DNA of 64,000 nucleotides from Parapedobacter tibetensis (GTDB lineage Bacteria; Bacteroidota; Bacteroidia; Sphingobacteriales; Sphingobacteriaceae): NCBI RefSeq assembly GCF_024704835.1, contig NZ_JAMXBE010000013.1, positions 116,802 to 180,801 of the forward strand, read 5' to 3'. Shown piece by piece: positions 48,678 to 57,825 of this stretch (position 1 is its first letter; each line of letters starts with the position of its first letter). The notes under the pieces were generated by a model. It saw only the letters and a program-made list of their open reading frames with translations, ran no database searches and was not told where the DNA came from. The position numbers and the translations under genes were made by a program.

Positions 48678-48935
48678 GTTGTTAAAATTTAATCTTGTCA
48701 ATAAATTATTTTGTTACTTCTTTAATTATGGCCCAAAAGTATGGCTGCAGCGTTTATGCTTTACATGCCGATTAACCGTTAAGGCCTGCTGTTTTATGAT
48801 TGGCGGTTTTGAATTGACAACCTATACAGGATTGGCCTGCTCATCCGCTCCCGACAAACGACACTAATCCATTTAAGTTAACTTGCTTTTTGCCATATGG
48901 CAAATGATTTCATGTTGAAAGTCCGGACCTTCAAC

Positions 48936-49007
48936 ATGAAAACCGTATTAATTACAGGTGCAAACAGAAGTATTGGATTAGAAACCGTAGTCTTGATAAA
49001 GGCCTGA
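48936..49007 (+). pseudogene. Short-chain dehydrogenase (SDR), N-terminal fragment
   Basis: MKTVLITGANRSIGLETV is the coenzyme-binding start of an SDR (T-G-A-x-x-x-I-G), after which the frame stops at 49005-49007. The remaining roughly 220 residues are absent; nothing coherent is seen up to 49104. It starts divergently from the Crp/Fnr gene at 49105, an arrangement seen for intact SDR/regulator pairs. The fragment is dead. Confidence 0.65.
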
Positions 49008-49104
49008 ACGTTGAGAAGCGATTCGAGGAAGAAGGTTTGGACAAATATGAACGTCCATGGTAAATAAAAGCAGCACTATTGGCTCCAGTGATGAATCATT
49101 GAGT

Positions 49105-49671
49105 TTAAATATTTCTTCTAATCCTACTCAATGAGGATTGGGTAATCCCTAAATATGAAGCTAAATATGAAAGCGGGATTCGGTTTGCCAAAGTGGGGAA
49201 TTTTTCTAAAAAATTAAGATAACGGGTTGATGCATCTTCTGTTAACATTGGGCTTAGTTTGTTTAATTTTTCAATTAATGCTTTTTCCGTTATCTTACTT
49301 ATCATGCTATCCCAAACGATTATGGTCGTGGATAATTCTTTAAATGCTTCTGCAGAAAATATTAAAAGCGTACAGTCGGTAACAGCTTGTACATATTCAG
49401 AGGACGGGATTTTCTGATTAAAGCTGTTGATATCTACTGCGAAATTATTTTCATCAACAAAATATTTAGTAATCTCATCACCTTTGCTATTATAGTAGCA
49501 CACGCGTAAAATTCCTTTGTTAATAAAAGCAACTTGCTTGGGTATCTTTCCTGCTTCCGAAAAATAGTCGTCCTTTTTCAAATCCACGACTTCAACTTTT
49601 CTTTTCACTAAGTCAATTTGCTGTTGGTTTAGTTGTCCGAATTGCAACAAATAGTTAATTAAATTGTCCAT
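49105..49671 (-). CDS. Crp/Fnr-family transcriptional regulator
   Basis: The 188-residue protein starts MDNLINYLLQFGQLNQQQID, then has the effector barrel (KKDDYFSEAGKIPKQVAFIN, GDEITKYFVDENNFAVDINS). A C-terminal HTH follows that ends IPLSYLASYLGITQSSLSRI. It has the short Bacteroidota architecture and no Fe-S Cys set. I start at 49671 rather than the in-frame ATG at 49713, because the conserved sequence begins here. The divergent SDR fragment was probably once its target. Confidence 0.85.
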   Translation of the reverse strand: MDNLINYLLQFGQLNQQQIDLVKRKVEVVDLKKDDYFSEAGKIPKQVAFINKGILRVCYYNSKGDEITKYFVDENNFAVDINSFNQKIPSSEYVQAVTDCTLLIFSAEAFKELSTTIIVWDSMISKITEKALIEKLNKLSPMLTEDASTRYLNFLEKFPTLANRIPLSYLASYLGITQSSLSRIRRNI

Positions 49672-49725
49672 AGCCACAAAGATCGTCATTGTGAAATCTT
49701 CAGAATTTGTCAAATGGCAAAAAAT

Positions 49726-50292
49726 CTAGACCCTTAGCGCGCCACGGAATCCCCTGGCGCCATAGTAAGATTCCGCACCGTTGTGGTACACGAAGACATG
49801 GCCGAAACGGCGATCACAAAAGAGGGCGCCACCGCGAGCTCTGATATCAGCAGGTGTTATTATCCAGCTCGACGTTTTCAAATCGAATTCCCCCAATTGC
49901 TGCAACTCCCGATATTGCTCTTCCGTCAAAAGCTCAATTCCCATGTCAGCAGCCATACCCATAGCACTATCTTTGGGTTTATGTTCTTTCCTAGACTCCA
50001 GCGCTTCATGGTCATAACAAATACTTCTGCGGCCTTTAGGACTTTCCGCTGAACAGTCATAAAAAATGTATTCGCCCGTCTTTTTATCATAACCAACAAC
50101 ATCTGGTTCACCGCCCGTTATTTCCATATCATCGAGCGACCATAGTTTTTCAGGGTTTGCTTCCAACTTGGCTTGCACGTTAGCCCATTCAATACCTTTA
50201 TGGCGGTTCATGTTTTTCTCAAAACGGGTTTTTAATGCGCTGAGTAGTTCTTCACGTTGCTCTGGTGATAACTCCTTTTTATTGCTATTCAT
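49726..50292 (-). CDS. DUF4256-family protein
   Basis: The 188-residue protein has the DUF4256 pattern: LKTRFEKNMNRHKGIEWANV, then GGEPDVVGYDKKTGEYIFYD, the C-S-A-E-S-P-K-G-R-R block and ALFCDRRFGHVFVYHNGAES near the C-terminus. It is a cytoplasmic family of unknown function, frequent in bacteria and archaea. No signal peptide or membrane segment is present. It follows the gene at 50332 on the same strand by 39 bp and may be co-transcribed with it. Confidence 0.85.
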   Translation of the reverse strand: MNSNKKELSPEQREELLSALKTRFEKNMNRHKGIEWANVQAKLEANPEKLWSLDDMEITGGEPDVVGYDKKTGEYIFYDCSAESPKGRRSICYDHEALESRKEHKPKDSAMGMAADMGIELLTEEQYRELQQLGEFDLKTSSWIITPADIRARGGALFCDRRFGHVFVYHNGAESYYGARGFRGALRV

Positions 50293-50331
50293 CTTGTTTA
50301 TACTTTTATATTATCGCTGTTGAAAATACTA

Positions 50332-50916
50332 CTAATCATTTAATCCCTTTCCGTTGAGTATTTGCGGCATGTAATTTTCAACCCTTGACTCTCGGGTTTT
50401 GGATTGTTTGGGTTGTGCAAAATAAAAAAGATAAGCCCTTTGTCGTCCGGGTGTCAATGCCTCAAAGGCAGTTTTCAGTGCAGGGATCTCATCTAATTTA
50501 TGTTGAAATTCTTCCGGAATAGGGAATTCCGTAGTCTTTTTCAAAGGCACTTTCAAACCGGCTTTTTCCACTTCAATGGCTTCATAAATATAGGCTTTCA
50601 GTCTTGCTGATACATCGGGATCAACTATTTCCCGAATATTGGTGAACCGAATCTGCCGCGCCGCCTGCACATTCTCCGTTTGTTGGATTAGCATACCATT
50701 AGTATCCTGTAACAAGGCGCCTTTAAAAAACAACAGTGCACAGTATTCTTTGAACACATGTATCAGCACAATGTTGCTTTTCTGAAACGTGTAGCAGGGA
50801 CAGCCCCACTTCAATTCTTCCATCAGACCACAGTCAAGAACGATCGTTCTCAATTGCGCTATTTCCTTCTGCCATTTTTGGGCTTTATCAAAGTACCAAT
50901 CAACCTTGGGATTCAT
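50332..50916 (-). CDS. YdeI/OmpD-associated family protein (DUF1801 plus DUF4287-like)
   Basis: The 194-residue protein has the DUF1801 fold: VDWYFDKAQKWQKEIAQLRT, then LKWGCPCYTFQKSNIVLIHV and FKEYCALLFFKGALLQD. A C-terminal YdeI-type tail follows with LTPGRQRAYLFYFAQPKQSK. The DUF1801 domain resembles iron/sulfur-assembly frataxin-like proteins, but its function is not known. It is cytoplasmic. The downstream DUF4256 gene is in the same direction (39 bp). Confidence 0.8.
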   Translation of the reverse strand: MNPKVDWYFDKAQKWQKEIAQLRTIVLDCGLMEELKWGCPCYTFQKSNIVLIHVFKEYCALLFFKGALLQDTNGMLIQQTENVQAARQIRFTNIREIVDPDVSARLKAYIYEAIEVEKAGLKVPLKKTTEFPIPEEFQHKLDEIPALKTAFEALTPGRQRAYLFYFAQPKQSKTRESRVENYMPQILNGKGLND

Positions 50917-51049
50917 TCGTATATTTTTTAGTGTTTTTAATGGTCGAATGGAACCGCCATTGCTATTTACATCCTTTTTTGTGGAGTAGCTTCACATGCC
51001 GGTTCCATTTTATTCCTTTATAGATATACTGCAATAAAGTTATGAATGG

Positions 51050-51433
51050 TTATTGATTCACCAAAATCATTTTTCTATCCGCAGGTCTGAAATACCAGGA
51101 TATCGCAGTCAGGAGAAGTAATAATGCGGGTCCAAAAAGTTCTTTGGCACCATCTCCAACGGCCAGGTGCGAAAAAATTGCACCCAACATGGCAAAAAAG
51201 AAACCTGCATAAGCCCATTCTTTGAGCAAAGCAAATTTAGGTATAAGCACGGCTACAACGCCCAAAATTTTCCAAATACCCAGTATCGTTAGCAAGTAAA
51301 GCGGATAGCCCAAATGGGTCATCATAGCTACCTCTTCCTCCATTTTAATTAATTGTACGATCCCGGTTGATAGCATGCCTAATGCTAACCAGACAGTGGC
51401 AATCCAATAGATAATTTTATTCCTCTTAGTCAT
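51050..51433 (-). CDS. DoxX-like membrane protein
   Basis: The 127-residue protein has four membrane helices and the DoxX-like signature MMTHLGYPLYLLTILGIWKI and LIPKFALLKEWAYAGFFFAM. It is a clear relative of the protein at 11741. It lies 158 bp after the SRPBCC gene at 51592 and completes a second ArsR-SRPBCC-DoxX set. The inner-membrane role is unknown. Confidence 0.85.
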   Translation of the reverse strand: MTKRNKIIYWIATVWLALGMLSTGIVQLIKMEEEVAMMTHLGYPLYLLTILGIWKILGVVAVLIPKFALLKEWAYAGFFFAMLGAIFSHLAVGDGAKELFGPALLLLLTAISWYFRPADRKMILVNQ

Positions 51434-51591
51434 AATATATTATTTTAATTTCCTCTATAAAAGTTGTCTCTCAACGGCAGAGGAGAGATCGATAAAGTTG
51501 CTTTTTCTCACAGTTGTTTTTTTTCAGAGGCGTTCGAGCTTCCACCAATTAGCGGAGGTTTATTCCACGCGATTATAGTATTAAAGCAACT

Positions 51592-52059
51592 TTATCTAAG
51601 TTTGTTTACAACTTCTTGCAGACGGTCATGCGCCATGTTGATGCCGTAAGCAAAGGGGAGTTTCAGCTGCTGATCCCGAAGCACCGCAGACCGGTATATT
51701 ACGTGCATGGTGAGCTTGCTTCGATCGTCGGTAAGCGGTTCAAATTCCAGAAACTCCAATTGAACGTCAAAAGGCACATTTTCCATTTCAAATGTGCGAG
51801 TAATTTTCCGATCCGTGACAAACTCATGGATGGCCCCATTGGCCTGAAGGACAACATTTCCCTGTGCATCGGATGTTTCAAATTGATAACCGCCATGTTT
51901 TTTGTTTTCCAGTTTCAACACTTTTGTTCCCATCCATTGCTCCACAATGTCGGGCACCGTATAGGCTTTAAACAATAATTCCAAAGGCAAATCAAATTCC
52001 CTTGTAATCACTAAATCTTGTTTGCCTTCTTCGGTATGTATTTTTGTTTTTTGTTCCAT
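51592..52059 (-). CDS. SRPBCC (AHSA1-like) protein
   Basis: The 155-residue helix-grip protein has LVITREFDLPLELLFKAYTV, then PDIVEQWMGTKVLKLENKKH, GGYQFETSDAQGNVVLQANG and LTMHVIYRSAVLRDQQLKLP. It is a START-fold ligand-binding protein of unknown ligand. The start codon is 6 bp after the ArsR stop codon, so it is co-transcribed with the repressor. It is not a close copy of the SRPBCC protein at 11223, in contrast to the ArsR proteins. Confidence 0.85.
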   Translation of the reverse strand: MEQKTKIHTEEGKQDLVITREFDLPLELLFKAYTVPDIVEQWMGTKVLKLENKKHGGYQFETSDAQGNVVLQANGAIHEFVTDRKITRTFEMENVPFDVQLEFLEFEPLTDDRSKLTMHVIYRSAVLRDQQLKLPFAYGINMAHDRLQEVVNKLR

Positions 52060-52065
52060 ATTATG

Positions 52066-52389
52066 CTATTTATTTGATTGGTAGTTTTTCATTACGGTTT
52101 CCAGTTTATTAAATCGGTCATCCCACATTTTGCGGAATGGCTCAATAAAGTCGGCTACTTCTTTCATTTTCTTTGCATTGAAGTGATAGTAAATTTCCCT
52201 GCCGTTTTGCTCTTGTTCCAGCAATTCGCACTCGATGAGTATTTGCAAGTGTTTTGAAACCGTCGGTCTTGCTGTGTCAAAGTTTGAGGCTATTGCACCT
52301 GCTGTCATGGATTGCGAGGCCACCAACATGAGTATGGCCCTTCTTGTCGGGTCTGCTATGGCTTGAAATACGTCTCGTCTTAAGTTCAT
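52066..52389 (-). CDS. ArsR-family winged-helix regulator (metal-independent type)
   Basis: The 107-residue protein has [20 protein letters not shown], then [20 protein letters not shown] and [20 protein letters not shown]. It has no metal-binding Cys. It is the chromosomal counterpart of the cassette-borne protein at 10892, with the same length and motif order. The recognition helix differs (TARPTVSKH here, SSRQTISKH there), matching the different operator ends (GTAG...CTAC here, GCAG...CTGC there). It probably represses its own operon. Confidence 0.9.
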   Translation of the reverse strand: MNLRRDVFQAIADPTRRAILMLVASQSMTAGAIASNFDTARPTVSKHLQILIECELLEQEQNGREIYYHFNAKKMKEVADFIEPFRKMWDDRFNKLETVMKNYQSNK

Positions 52390-52392
52390 TGC

Positions 52393-52438
52393 GTAGCTAT
52401 TTGACTACAAATATATATGTAGTTATTTGACTACGCAA
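52393..52438 (-). promoter_or_regulatory. Promoter and tandem ArsR operators of the chromosomal ArsR operon
   Basis: On the minus strand TTG (52436-52438), a 20-bp spacer and TATATTTG (52408-52415) form the promoter. Two 16-bp operator-like elements, GTAGCTATTTGACTAC (52393-52408) and GTAGTTATTTGACTAC (52419-52434), flank the -7 box. They sit 26 bp apart, almost as at 10846/10871 (25 bp). The ArsR start codon is 3 bp downstream. Confidence 0.8.
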
Positions 52439-52519
52439 GTTTTTCTGTATTTTTTTTGTGGATGTTTTTCCGGGTCGTTAGTTGTAGGTTCGAATTAAGG
52501 CAGCTATTTTCAAGGAAGA

Positions 52520-53065
52520 TTACAGGCCAAAACTGCCTATAGCTTCTTTCATCCGCTTTATCCTCCTTACCCATATCTTTGATAAGACGGTTATCTGCAC
52601 AACGACTACCAATACTACTACAGCTAGCATCCAATACCGATCTGCATTAAACTTAATTACAGAAAGAAAGAAGAACCATAAACAGACAGCTGCCAGCATA
52701 CGGGTGGCGATGGACACCATTGCGTACGTTTTCATTTTGGAAAAACGGTCTTCCAGCGATTGTTTAATATTGTTGCCTTTGACACCGCGTTTGGTGAGCA
52801 CATACCCAATGATATTATGTACAATTACGAAGAGCATGGCACTTACCAATAGTACATTCGCATAAAACGGTTTGCGATCACCATCGAAGAAGTCATAATA
52901 CACCAAAAGAAAAACAGTGAATCCAACAATTTCTATCATCAACTGCATGCGAATACCCTTCAGTACCGGATGTGCGCTTTCCTGCATGATCGACTTTAAT
53001 TCCGTGTTGCTTTTCTGCGGGGTATCCATGCCCTGCCAAGCTGACTTTAACGCATCATTTTCCAT
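52520..53065 (-). CDS. Membrane protein, candidate anti-sigma factor of the ECF module
   Basis: The 181-residue protein has a cytoplasmic N-terminus (LKSAWQGMDTPQKSNTELKS) and four hydrophobic segments (about 42-60, 70-92, 118-135 and 142-162). It ends with a basic tail. The gene directly follows the ECF sigma gene (3-bp gap). A multi-helix membrane protein after an ECF sigma is a recurring anti-sigma arrangement in Bacteroidota. No anti-sigma motif is visible. The same gene order occurs at 62599-63721, with a protein of similar size and layout. Confidence 0.65.
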   Translation of the reverse strand: MENDALKSAWQGMDTPQKSNTELKSIMQESAHPVLKGIRMQLMIEIVGFTVFLLVYYDFFDGDRKPFYANVLLVSAMLFVIVHNIIGYVLTKRGVKGNNIKQSLEDRFSKMKTYAMVSIATRMLAAVCLWFFFLSVIKFNADRYWMLAVVVLVVVVQITVLSKIWVRRIKRMKEAIGSFGL

Positions 53066-53068
53066 TAC

Positions 53069-53539
53069 TTAATCTTTTAAAAGTTGCTGAATTTTGTTTT
53101 TGATCCTGTTCAGTTTTACCCCGACGTTATTTTCGGTGATACCTGAAACCTCCGCAATCTCCTGATAAGTCAGGTCTTCCAAATAGAGCGTAATCAGCGC
53201 TTTGTCAACATCATTTAACTTCTTAAGCGCTTCAAACAAACGTTCCCGTTGTTCGCTCTGTTCTGGTTGCTCACCCTGTTCGTCGGGCAATGACGCCGTA
53301 TACCTGATATCCGGTCTCTTTTTTCGGAAAGCAGCGATGGCCGTACTGAGCGCTATCCTGTACATCCAAGTACTGAATTTAGCCTTACCTTTAAAAGAGG
53401 GAAGGGATTTCCATAGCTGAAACACGATCTCCTGAAACAAGTCTTCGCGGTCCTCTTTTGAGTCCCGATAAAGCCTACATATTTTATGAATAATTCCCTG
53501 ATGCTCATTGATCAAGCGTAAGAACAGCGTTTCATCCAT
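53069..53539 (-). CDS. ECF sigma-70 factor
   Basis: The 156-residue protein has region 2 (IHKICRLYRDSKEDREDLFQ, then EIVFQLWKSLPSFKGKAKFS) with W-M-Y-R-I-A. Region 4 (ALKKLNDVDKALITLYLEDL, then YQEIAEVSGITENNVGVKLN) follows. It has an unusual Q/E-rich linker (DEQGEQPEQSEQRERL, about 87-102). It stands between the serine hydrolase gene (2-bp gap) and the membrane protein gene. The same module is built at 61223-63721. The sigma factor probably controls its own set. Confidence 0.9.
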   Translation of the reverse strand: MDETLFLRLINEHQGIIHKICRLYRDSKEDREDLFQEIVFQLWKSLPSFKGKAKFSTWMYRIALSTAIAAFRKKRPDIRYTASLPDEQGEQPEQSEQRERLFEALKKLNDVDKALITLYLEDLTYQEIAEVSGITENNVGVKLNRIKNKIQQLLKD

Positions 53540-53541
53540 GG

Positions 53542-54879
53542 CTATTTTTTTGTGAAATGATGTTTCTGCCCCTTTACATCCGCTTCCAGGCCTGTTATAC
53601 CGTCTTCTTCATCTGACTTAAAAGTAAGGCGTACATCAACTTTTTTACCAAAGAAACTCAATTTGCTTTCGGGATAAACCTCGAAAGCAGGATTAGCCCC
53701 CAATTTAGCATACAGCTGATCATTGACAAGCACGATATCTAGTTCCTGTTGCCCCTGCATATACCGTCCCGTGAATTTCTGCAATTCAGCCGTGCCCATG
53801 CGCATGGTTGGCCTGATCATGGGCAGTTCAAAGGGTTCACCGAAAACAATTTTTTCAATATCACTCCACAGTTCGTCTACCGGCAATACGGAAACATTAC
53901 TTAAAATAATGATACTCATCTGCTCATCGGGATACCACGCCGAGAGGGCCGAACAGCCAAAGGTCCCGCCGCCATGATAGTAGGCAAGCCTTCCCTGTGG
54001 GCGGATGAACCATCCGTAGCCATAATTCGGTGTGTTATGGGTATGAGCTGTGAACAATAATTTTTTCAGGCTTTCGCTCCACATGCCACCGGTGGAAAAA
54101 CTGCTGTTCCATTTGGCGAGATCTTCTGCGCTGGCGTACAAATCACCTGACCCCTTCATCAATGAAAAATCCCGATATGGTGCCACCATCAAGCTATCGC
54201 CCAGCATATGATACGCCGATACCATCCCCGGAATCAGTTTACTGCTATGGGATACACCAGCATAGTGCATCTCTAGGGGCCTTAATATTTTCTCCTCAAG
54301 AATTTTAGCATAAGGCTGCCTATATATGGTTTCAAGGATGCAAGCGAGCAGCAGATAACCCGGGCTAGAATAGTGCATTTCCGTTCCCGGTTCAAACAGC
54401 AGCTCCATGGCAAATATTTCCGCCAGCGCCTGCTCTTTAGAAAGCGGCAGGCGCGATTTTAATATCCAATAATCAGCGATGCCTTCATTATGTGGGATGC
54501 CGGAAGTGTGAGACAGCAATTGGTGTAAGCTTATTTTTCGCCATTGGGTATTCTTCAGCTCGGGAAAGAATGTACCGAGGGAATCATCCAACCTCAGCCT
54601 TCCCTCCTCGGTTGCAAGCGCAACGAGCGTGGCGGTAAATTGTTTGCTGATGGATGCTATCCTGAACACAGCCCCAGTATTGATCGGCACATTTAGCTCT
54701 TGAGAAGCTTTTCCGACATTTATCTGGTAAAGTGTTTGATTGTTCTTTGCAACCAGTACAACACCATTAAAATTTATCCTTTGTTGTTGAATATCCAGGT
54801 ATTTATTCAATACGTCCGACTGCCCTGAACATACCAAAGACCATATGGCCATCAAAAAGCTTATTGTTATTTTGTACAT
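53542..54879 (-). CDS. Serine hydrolase, beta-lactamase/PBP fold (class C type)
   Basis: The 445-residue protein has a signal peptide (ending LVCSGQ, about 20). It carries the SxxK nucleophile S76-I-S-K79, a Y-S-S motif (YSSPGYLLLACIL, about 170) and H-G-G (YYHGGGTFGCSAL, about 300). A C-terminal beta domain (about 360-445) follows. It is a periplasmic or secreted esterase/peptidase-type hydrolase of unknown target. It is the first gene in a unit with an ECF sigma factor (2 bp downstream) and a membrane protein. The fixed hydrolase-sigma pairing suggests that the hydrolase is a signal source or target of the sigma system. Confidence 0.85.
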   Translation of the reverse strand: MYKITISFLMAIWSLVCSGQSDVLNKYLDIQQQRINFNGVVLVAKNNQTLYQINVGKASQELNVPINTGAVFRIASISKQFTATLVALATEEGRLRLDDSLGTFFPELKNTQWRKISLHQLLSHTSGIPHNEGIADYWILKSRLPLSKEQALAEIFAMELLFEPGTEMHYSSPGYLLLACILETIYRQPYAKILEEKILRPLEMHYAGVSHSSKLIPGMVSAYHMLGDSLMVAPYRDFSLMKGSGDLYASAEDLAKWNSSFSTGGMWSESLKKLLFTAHTHNTPNYGYGWFIRPQGRLAYYHGGGTFGCSALSAWYPDEQMSIIILSNVSVLPVDELWSDIEKIVFGEPFELPMIRPTMRMGTAELQKFTGRYMQGQQELDIVLVNDQLYAKLGANPAFEVYPESKLSFFGKKVDVRLTFKSDEEDGITGLEADVKGQKHHFTKK

Positions 54880-55025
54880 ACTTTGCTGTTTACGGAGTTA
54901 GTTGCAAAGGTTGACGAGAACTTACAGGCGCAAGTGCATTTCTATTTGGTATGGTTTTAATGGCAACCGGTTTTGGTCTCTGAATTGCCCCCATTGATTA
55001 CAAAATAGCCATTAGGTAGGTTTTT

Positions 55026-55517
55026 TTATTCAATTTTTCTTCGCTGTTCATCGTAAAGTCCGATTAACAGGCTATTTCCACTTTTGTCTACTTTTACTCC
55101 TCCGTATTTTGCCATTTCATATTTTTCTGCTCGCCCTTCCTGAAAAAAGAATGATTCCGCTCCTATATTGACATTCCAGCTATTGGGAGATGTATATTCG
55201 ATAAGATATTCACCCGCATTCAATGGAGTTAGGTCTTTTTGAAACCTGACTTTGTTAGCTACGTTATTACTGTCAAGTCTTACAACACAATACCCACGTT
55301 TTGGAATATTTTTATGACTAATAATATCTTCCGAAATGTCATATCGCAAAGCCATATAGTCGCCTTGCATCAATGAACGAGGGTCAACTGGGGCAAGCGC
55401 TAACAAAATCAATTGTCCGTCCTTTAATAATGCCTCTTTCTTTGCTACCGAATGATTAAAATATACCAACAAAAAAATGAGGTTCAGGAGTATGATGAAC
55501 CATTTATATCTTTTCAT
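55026..55517 (-). CDS. GDYXXLXY-domain membrane protein
   Basis: The 163-residue protein has an N-terminal membrane helix (YKWFIILLNLIFLLVYFNHS) and the family motif GDYMALRY (about residues 54-61) after DPRSLMQ. The motif defines the family, which is nearly always found with DUF4401 and DUF2157 genes, as here. The soluble part faces the periplasm. The start codon overlaps the end of the DUF4401 gene by 14 bp, so it is the third gene of the operon. The function is unknown. Confidence 0.85.
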   Translation of the reverse strand: MKRYKWFIILLNLIFLLVYFNHSVAKKEALLKDGQLILLALAPVDPRSLMQGDYMALRYDISEDIISHKNIPKRGYCVVRLDSNNVANKVRFQKDLTPLNAGEYLIEYTSPNSWNVNIGAESFFFQEGRAEKYEMAKYGGVKVDKSGNSLLIGLYDEQRRKIE

Positions 55518-56577
55518 TTGATGTCAATTTTTTATAGGTGAGTAAATATAGCAAAATGAAGAACACACCTGATGAAAACAAGAGTATGGATTTGGTCAGT
55601 AACGTGAAATGAAGGTCGTAATAGTACTGTGAAATGAAGTAGATAAATGCAATAATACCTATAACCAAGCCTGTTTTATAATTCACCAAAAAACTCAAAA
55701 GAACGATGAGAATAGCTCCTGATATAGCCGGAGACAATACAGTTGGCAATAATAAAAGAATACTGAGCACGTAAATACCAGTTTTGTGCTGTATGTTGGT
55801 TATATTTAGAATACCAAAGAGATTGGACAGCAAATACATTATTGCTGAGATTATGATTACCGAAGACAGCCAAATATAGTCGGGCGATATGGGAAGTATT
55901 CCCTTTTTACCAAAAATAACCAATCCTGACAAAAACGAAATAATCAATCCTATCCGTATTGGGTTGTAAAGTCTGAACAGCGCTTTACTCGCTGTAATTA
56001 TTTTTGCTTCTTTCAGAAAAAAATAAGTGATAATCAATACGAGTACAGCAACACAAATATGAATCAGGTCATAGCTTTTGTTTGATAGGATTATCGCTAA
56101 AATACTTCCGTTTATTATCAGGACAGCGATGAAGGAAAGGATATAGTTTTGAACGATAATTAGCGAGCAAAGCGAAATGATGATAAAGATAATGCTTACA
56201 ATATTCACATTTACCTCTAACTCACTGAAACCAAAACCAATAAGTATAAAACCGATTATAAAAGACGATACACTTAACGTGTCAATGATAATTTTATCAT
56301 ACGCTTTGTTTATCCAAATCGCTCCTGCGATGCAAAGTGTCCCAAAAATCAACAAACCTATATCTGAGTCATACAATCCAGCGATAAAAAGAAACCCCAA
56401 AAACGCAAGACTTGCCATTAACCCTCCAAATATGGATAATATTTTTATTGCCAATGATTGATTGTCGTTATTCTTTTGATAAGCTGTAACAATAGCCTCT
56501 TCGTCAAACTGCAATTCCTTCTCCGCTGTAGTTTGTAAATAATCCAATAACTCTTTTATGTTTTCTTTACGCTTCAT
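55504..56577 (-). CDS. DUF4401-family multi-helix membrane protein
   Basis: The 357-residue protein has a short cytoplasmic N-terminus (MKRKENIKELLDYLQTTAEK) and about ten membrane helices from residue 60 to the end, closing in a basic tail. It matches the DUF4401 layout. I choose the ATG at 56577; the ATG at 56601 would overlap more of the upstream DUF2157 gene. It overlaps that gene by 11 bp and the GDYXXLXY gene by 14 bp, so the three are tightly coupled and may form one membrane complex. Confidence 0.8.
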   Translation of the reverse strand: MKRKENIKELLDYLQTTAEKELQFDEEAIVTAYQKNNDNQSLAIKILSIFGGLMASLAFLGFLFIAGLYDSDIGLLIFGTLCIAGAIWINKAYDKIIIDTLSVSSFIIGFILIGFGFSELEVNVNIVSIIFIIISLCSLIIVQNYILSFIAVLIINGSILAIILSNKSYDLIHICVAVLVLIITYFFLKEAKIITASKALFRLYNPIRIGLIISFLSGLVIFGKKGILPISPDYIWLSSVIIISAIMYLLSNLFGILNITNIQHKTGIYVLSILLLLPTVLSPAISGAILIVLLSFLVNYKTGLVIGIIAFIYFISQYYYDLHFTLLTKSILLFSSGVFFILLYLLTYKKLTSNEKI

Positions 56578-57523
56578 TTGCCCATTTCTTTTGAATATCA
56601 ATCAAATTTTTAATGACTAACGTTATACTGGCTACTATAAATAAGCTGACTAATAAAAACATCATTTCACCTTCTGATATTTTAATTAGCAAAGCCGACA
56701 CGATAACAATAAGGCTGAAAGGGACAACAGAAAGATAAAATCCACTTTTTGCTTTTAGTCCGTGCCAAATACCCAACGCATATACAATTGAAGCTATTAA
56801 AATCAATATAAGGAAAGCAATCTGATACTTGTCAAAAATCCCGATAACGATTCCTATGGTTGCATAGGTTGTGCACCCCAAAGCCACTATATTCAGAAAC
56901 CAATTAGGTACGTCTACTATTTTCTTGTACTTGGAAAGTAAAATAGCGGAAACGAGTACAGCAGTATTAATGATGAAAAGCAAGGAAAAAACAAGCACTT
57001 CCGACCAATCTTTGGCGACTTGTTGCGCATATAAAATGAACGTTGCATTGATTAAAATGAGATAAAGCAACCACAAAGGGGCAAAGTTTGCAACGAGAAC
57101 CCATAACGTTACAAAGACGGTCCAAGCTAAAAAGAAGTCATACGCATTAGCTCCAGTCTGATAAATTTGTCCGAACACAGCAAACAAAACCCCCACTAAA
57201 ACTGCTGCTCCTGTCAGTATAATGTTCCTGATGTTGGCATTGATTTTAGGAAGTAACGCGAGGCTTGTAATTGCAATGATTAGTCCCTCTGTTATTCCGA
57301 TTTTGGCAAACTTATGTAGATCTTCCCAATTGTAGGCAAAAAAGAAAACTATCCCCGACACCGTAAAACCGACTCCAAGCGTGATAAAAAATAGTCTAAG
57401 AAATTTTTGCCACGCCTCTTTGTCATTATATACTTTTTCCTTCAAGACACTGTCAATTCCTTGTTCAGTCAGGTTGCTGTGTCTGCTGATGATATGAATG
57501 TCTTCTCGTTGAATATCTTTCAT
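56567..57523 (-). CDS. DUF2157-family membrane protein
   Basis: The 318-residue protein has a helical soluble start (about 1-45, REDIHIISRHSNLTEQGIDS) and the DUF2157 start of the membrane part (FFITLGVGFTVSGIVFFFAY, NWEDLHKFAKIGITEGLIIA). About nine helices follow. It is the first gene of the DUF2157-DUF4401-GDYXXLXY operon. The family has no known biochemical role, but its company with the other two is widespread, which argues for a common membrane complex. Confidence 0.85.
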   Translation of the reverse strand: MKDIQREDIHIISRHSNLTEQGIDSVLKEKVYNDKEAWQKFLRLFFITLGVGFTVSGIVFFFAYNWEDLHKFAKIGITEGLIIAITSLALLPKINANIRNIILTGAAVLVGVLFAVFGQIYQTGANAYDFFLAWTVFVTLWVLVANFAPLWLLYLILINATFILYAQQVAKDWSEVLVFSLLFIINTAVLVSAILLSKYKKIVDVPNWFLNIVALGCTTYATIGIVIGIFDKYQIAFLILILIASIVYALGIWHGLKAKSGFYLSVVPFSLIVIVSALLIKISEGEMMFLLVSLFIVASITLVIKNLIDIQKKWANEA

Positions 57524-57825
57524 TCGAGGGTATCTGTTTTAAAATTATGCTTACGACCCACATTCGCTCACGTTCTTCACCAAATCTCTGCTTATCCCGG
57601 GCTCAGGTCATGTTGGTTATGTTAAAGATAACCACTCAATCGGTTAAATCCAAATTCTTTAGGCTTTCAACCGATCCTTAGTAAGTTCACCGCACCATTA
57701 ACGATGCCCATGCCTTGCCTATCGGGATGACATTGATAATTCTTTCATAACCAAACGCCAAATTTAGTTTTTTTAGTCAACAACTATACTCGGTTTTTGC
57801 CCTATGAAAGCACTTCAACGGCGGC
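57524..57825. other. Intergenic region, nothing recognised
   Basis: These 302 bp hold no coherent frame and no clear hairpin. They separate the DUF2157 operon from the PIN toxin-antitoxin genes. Confidence 0.45.
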
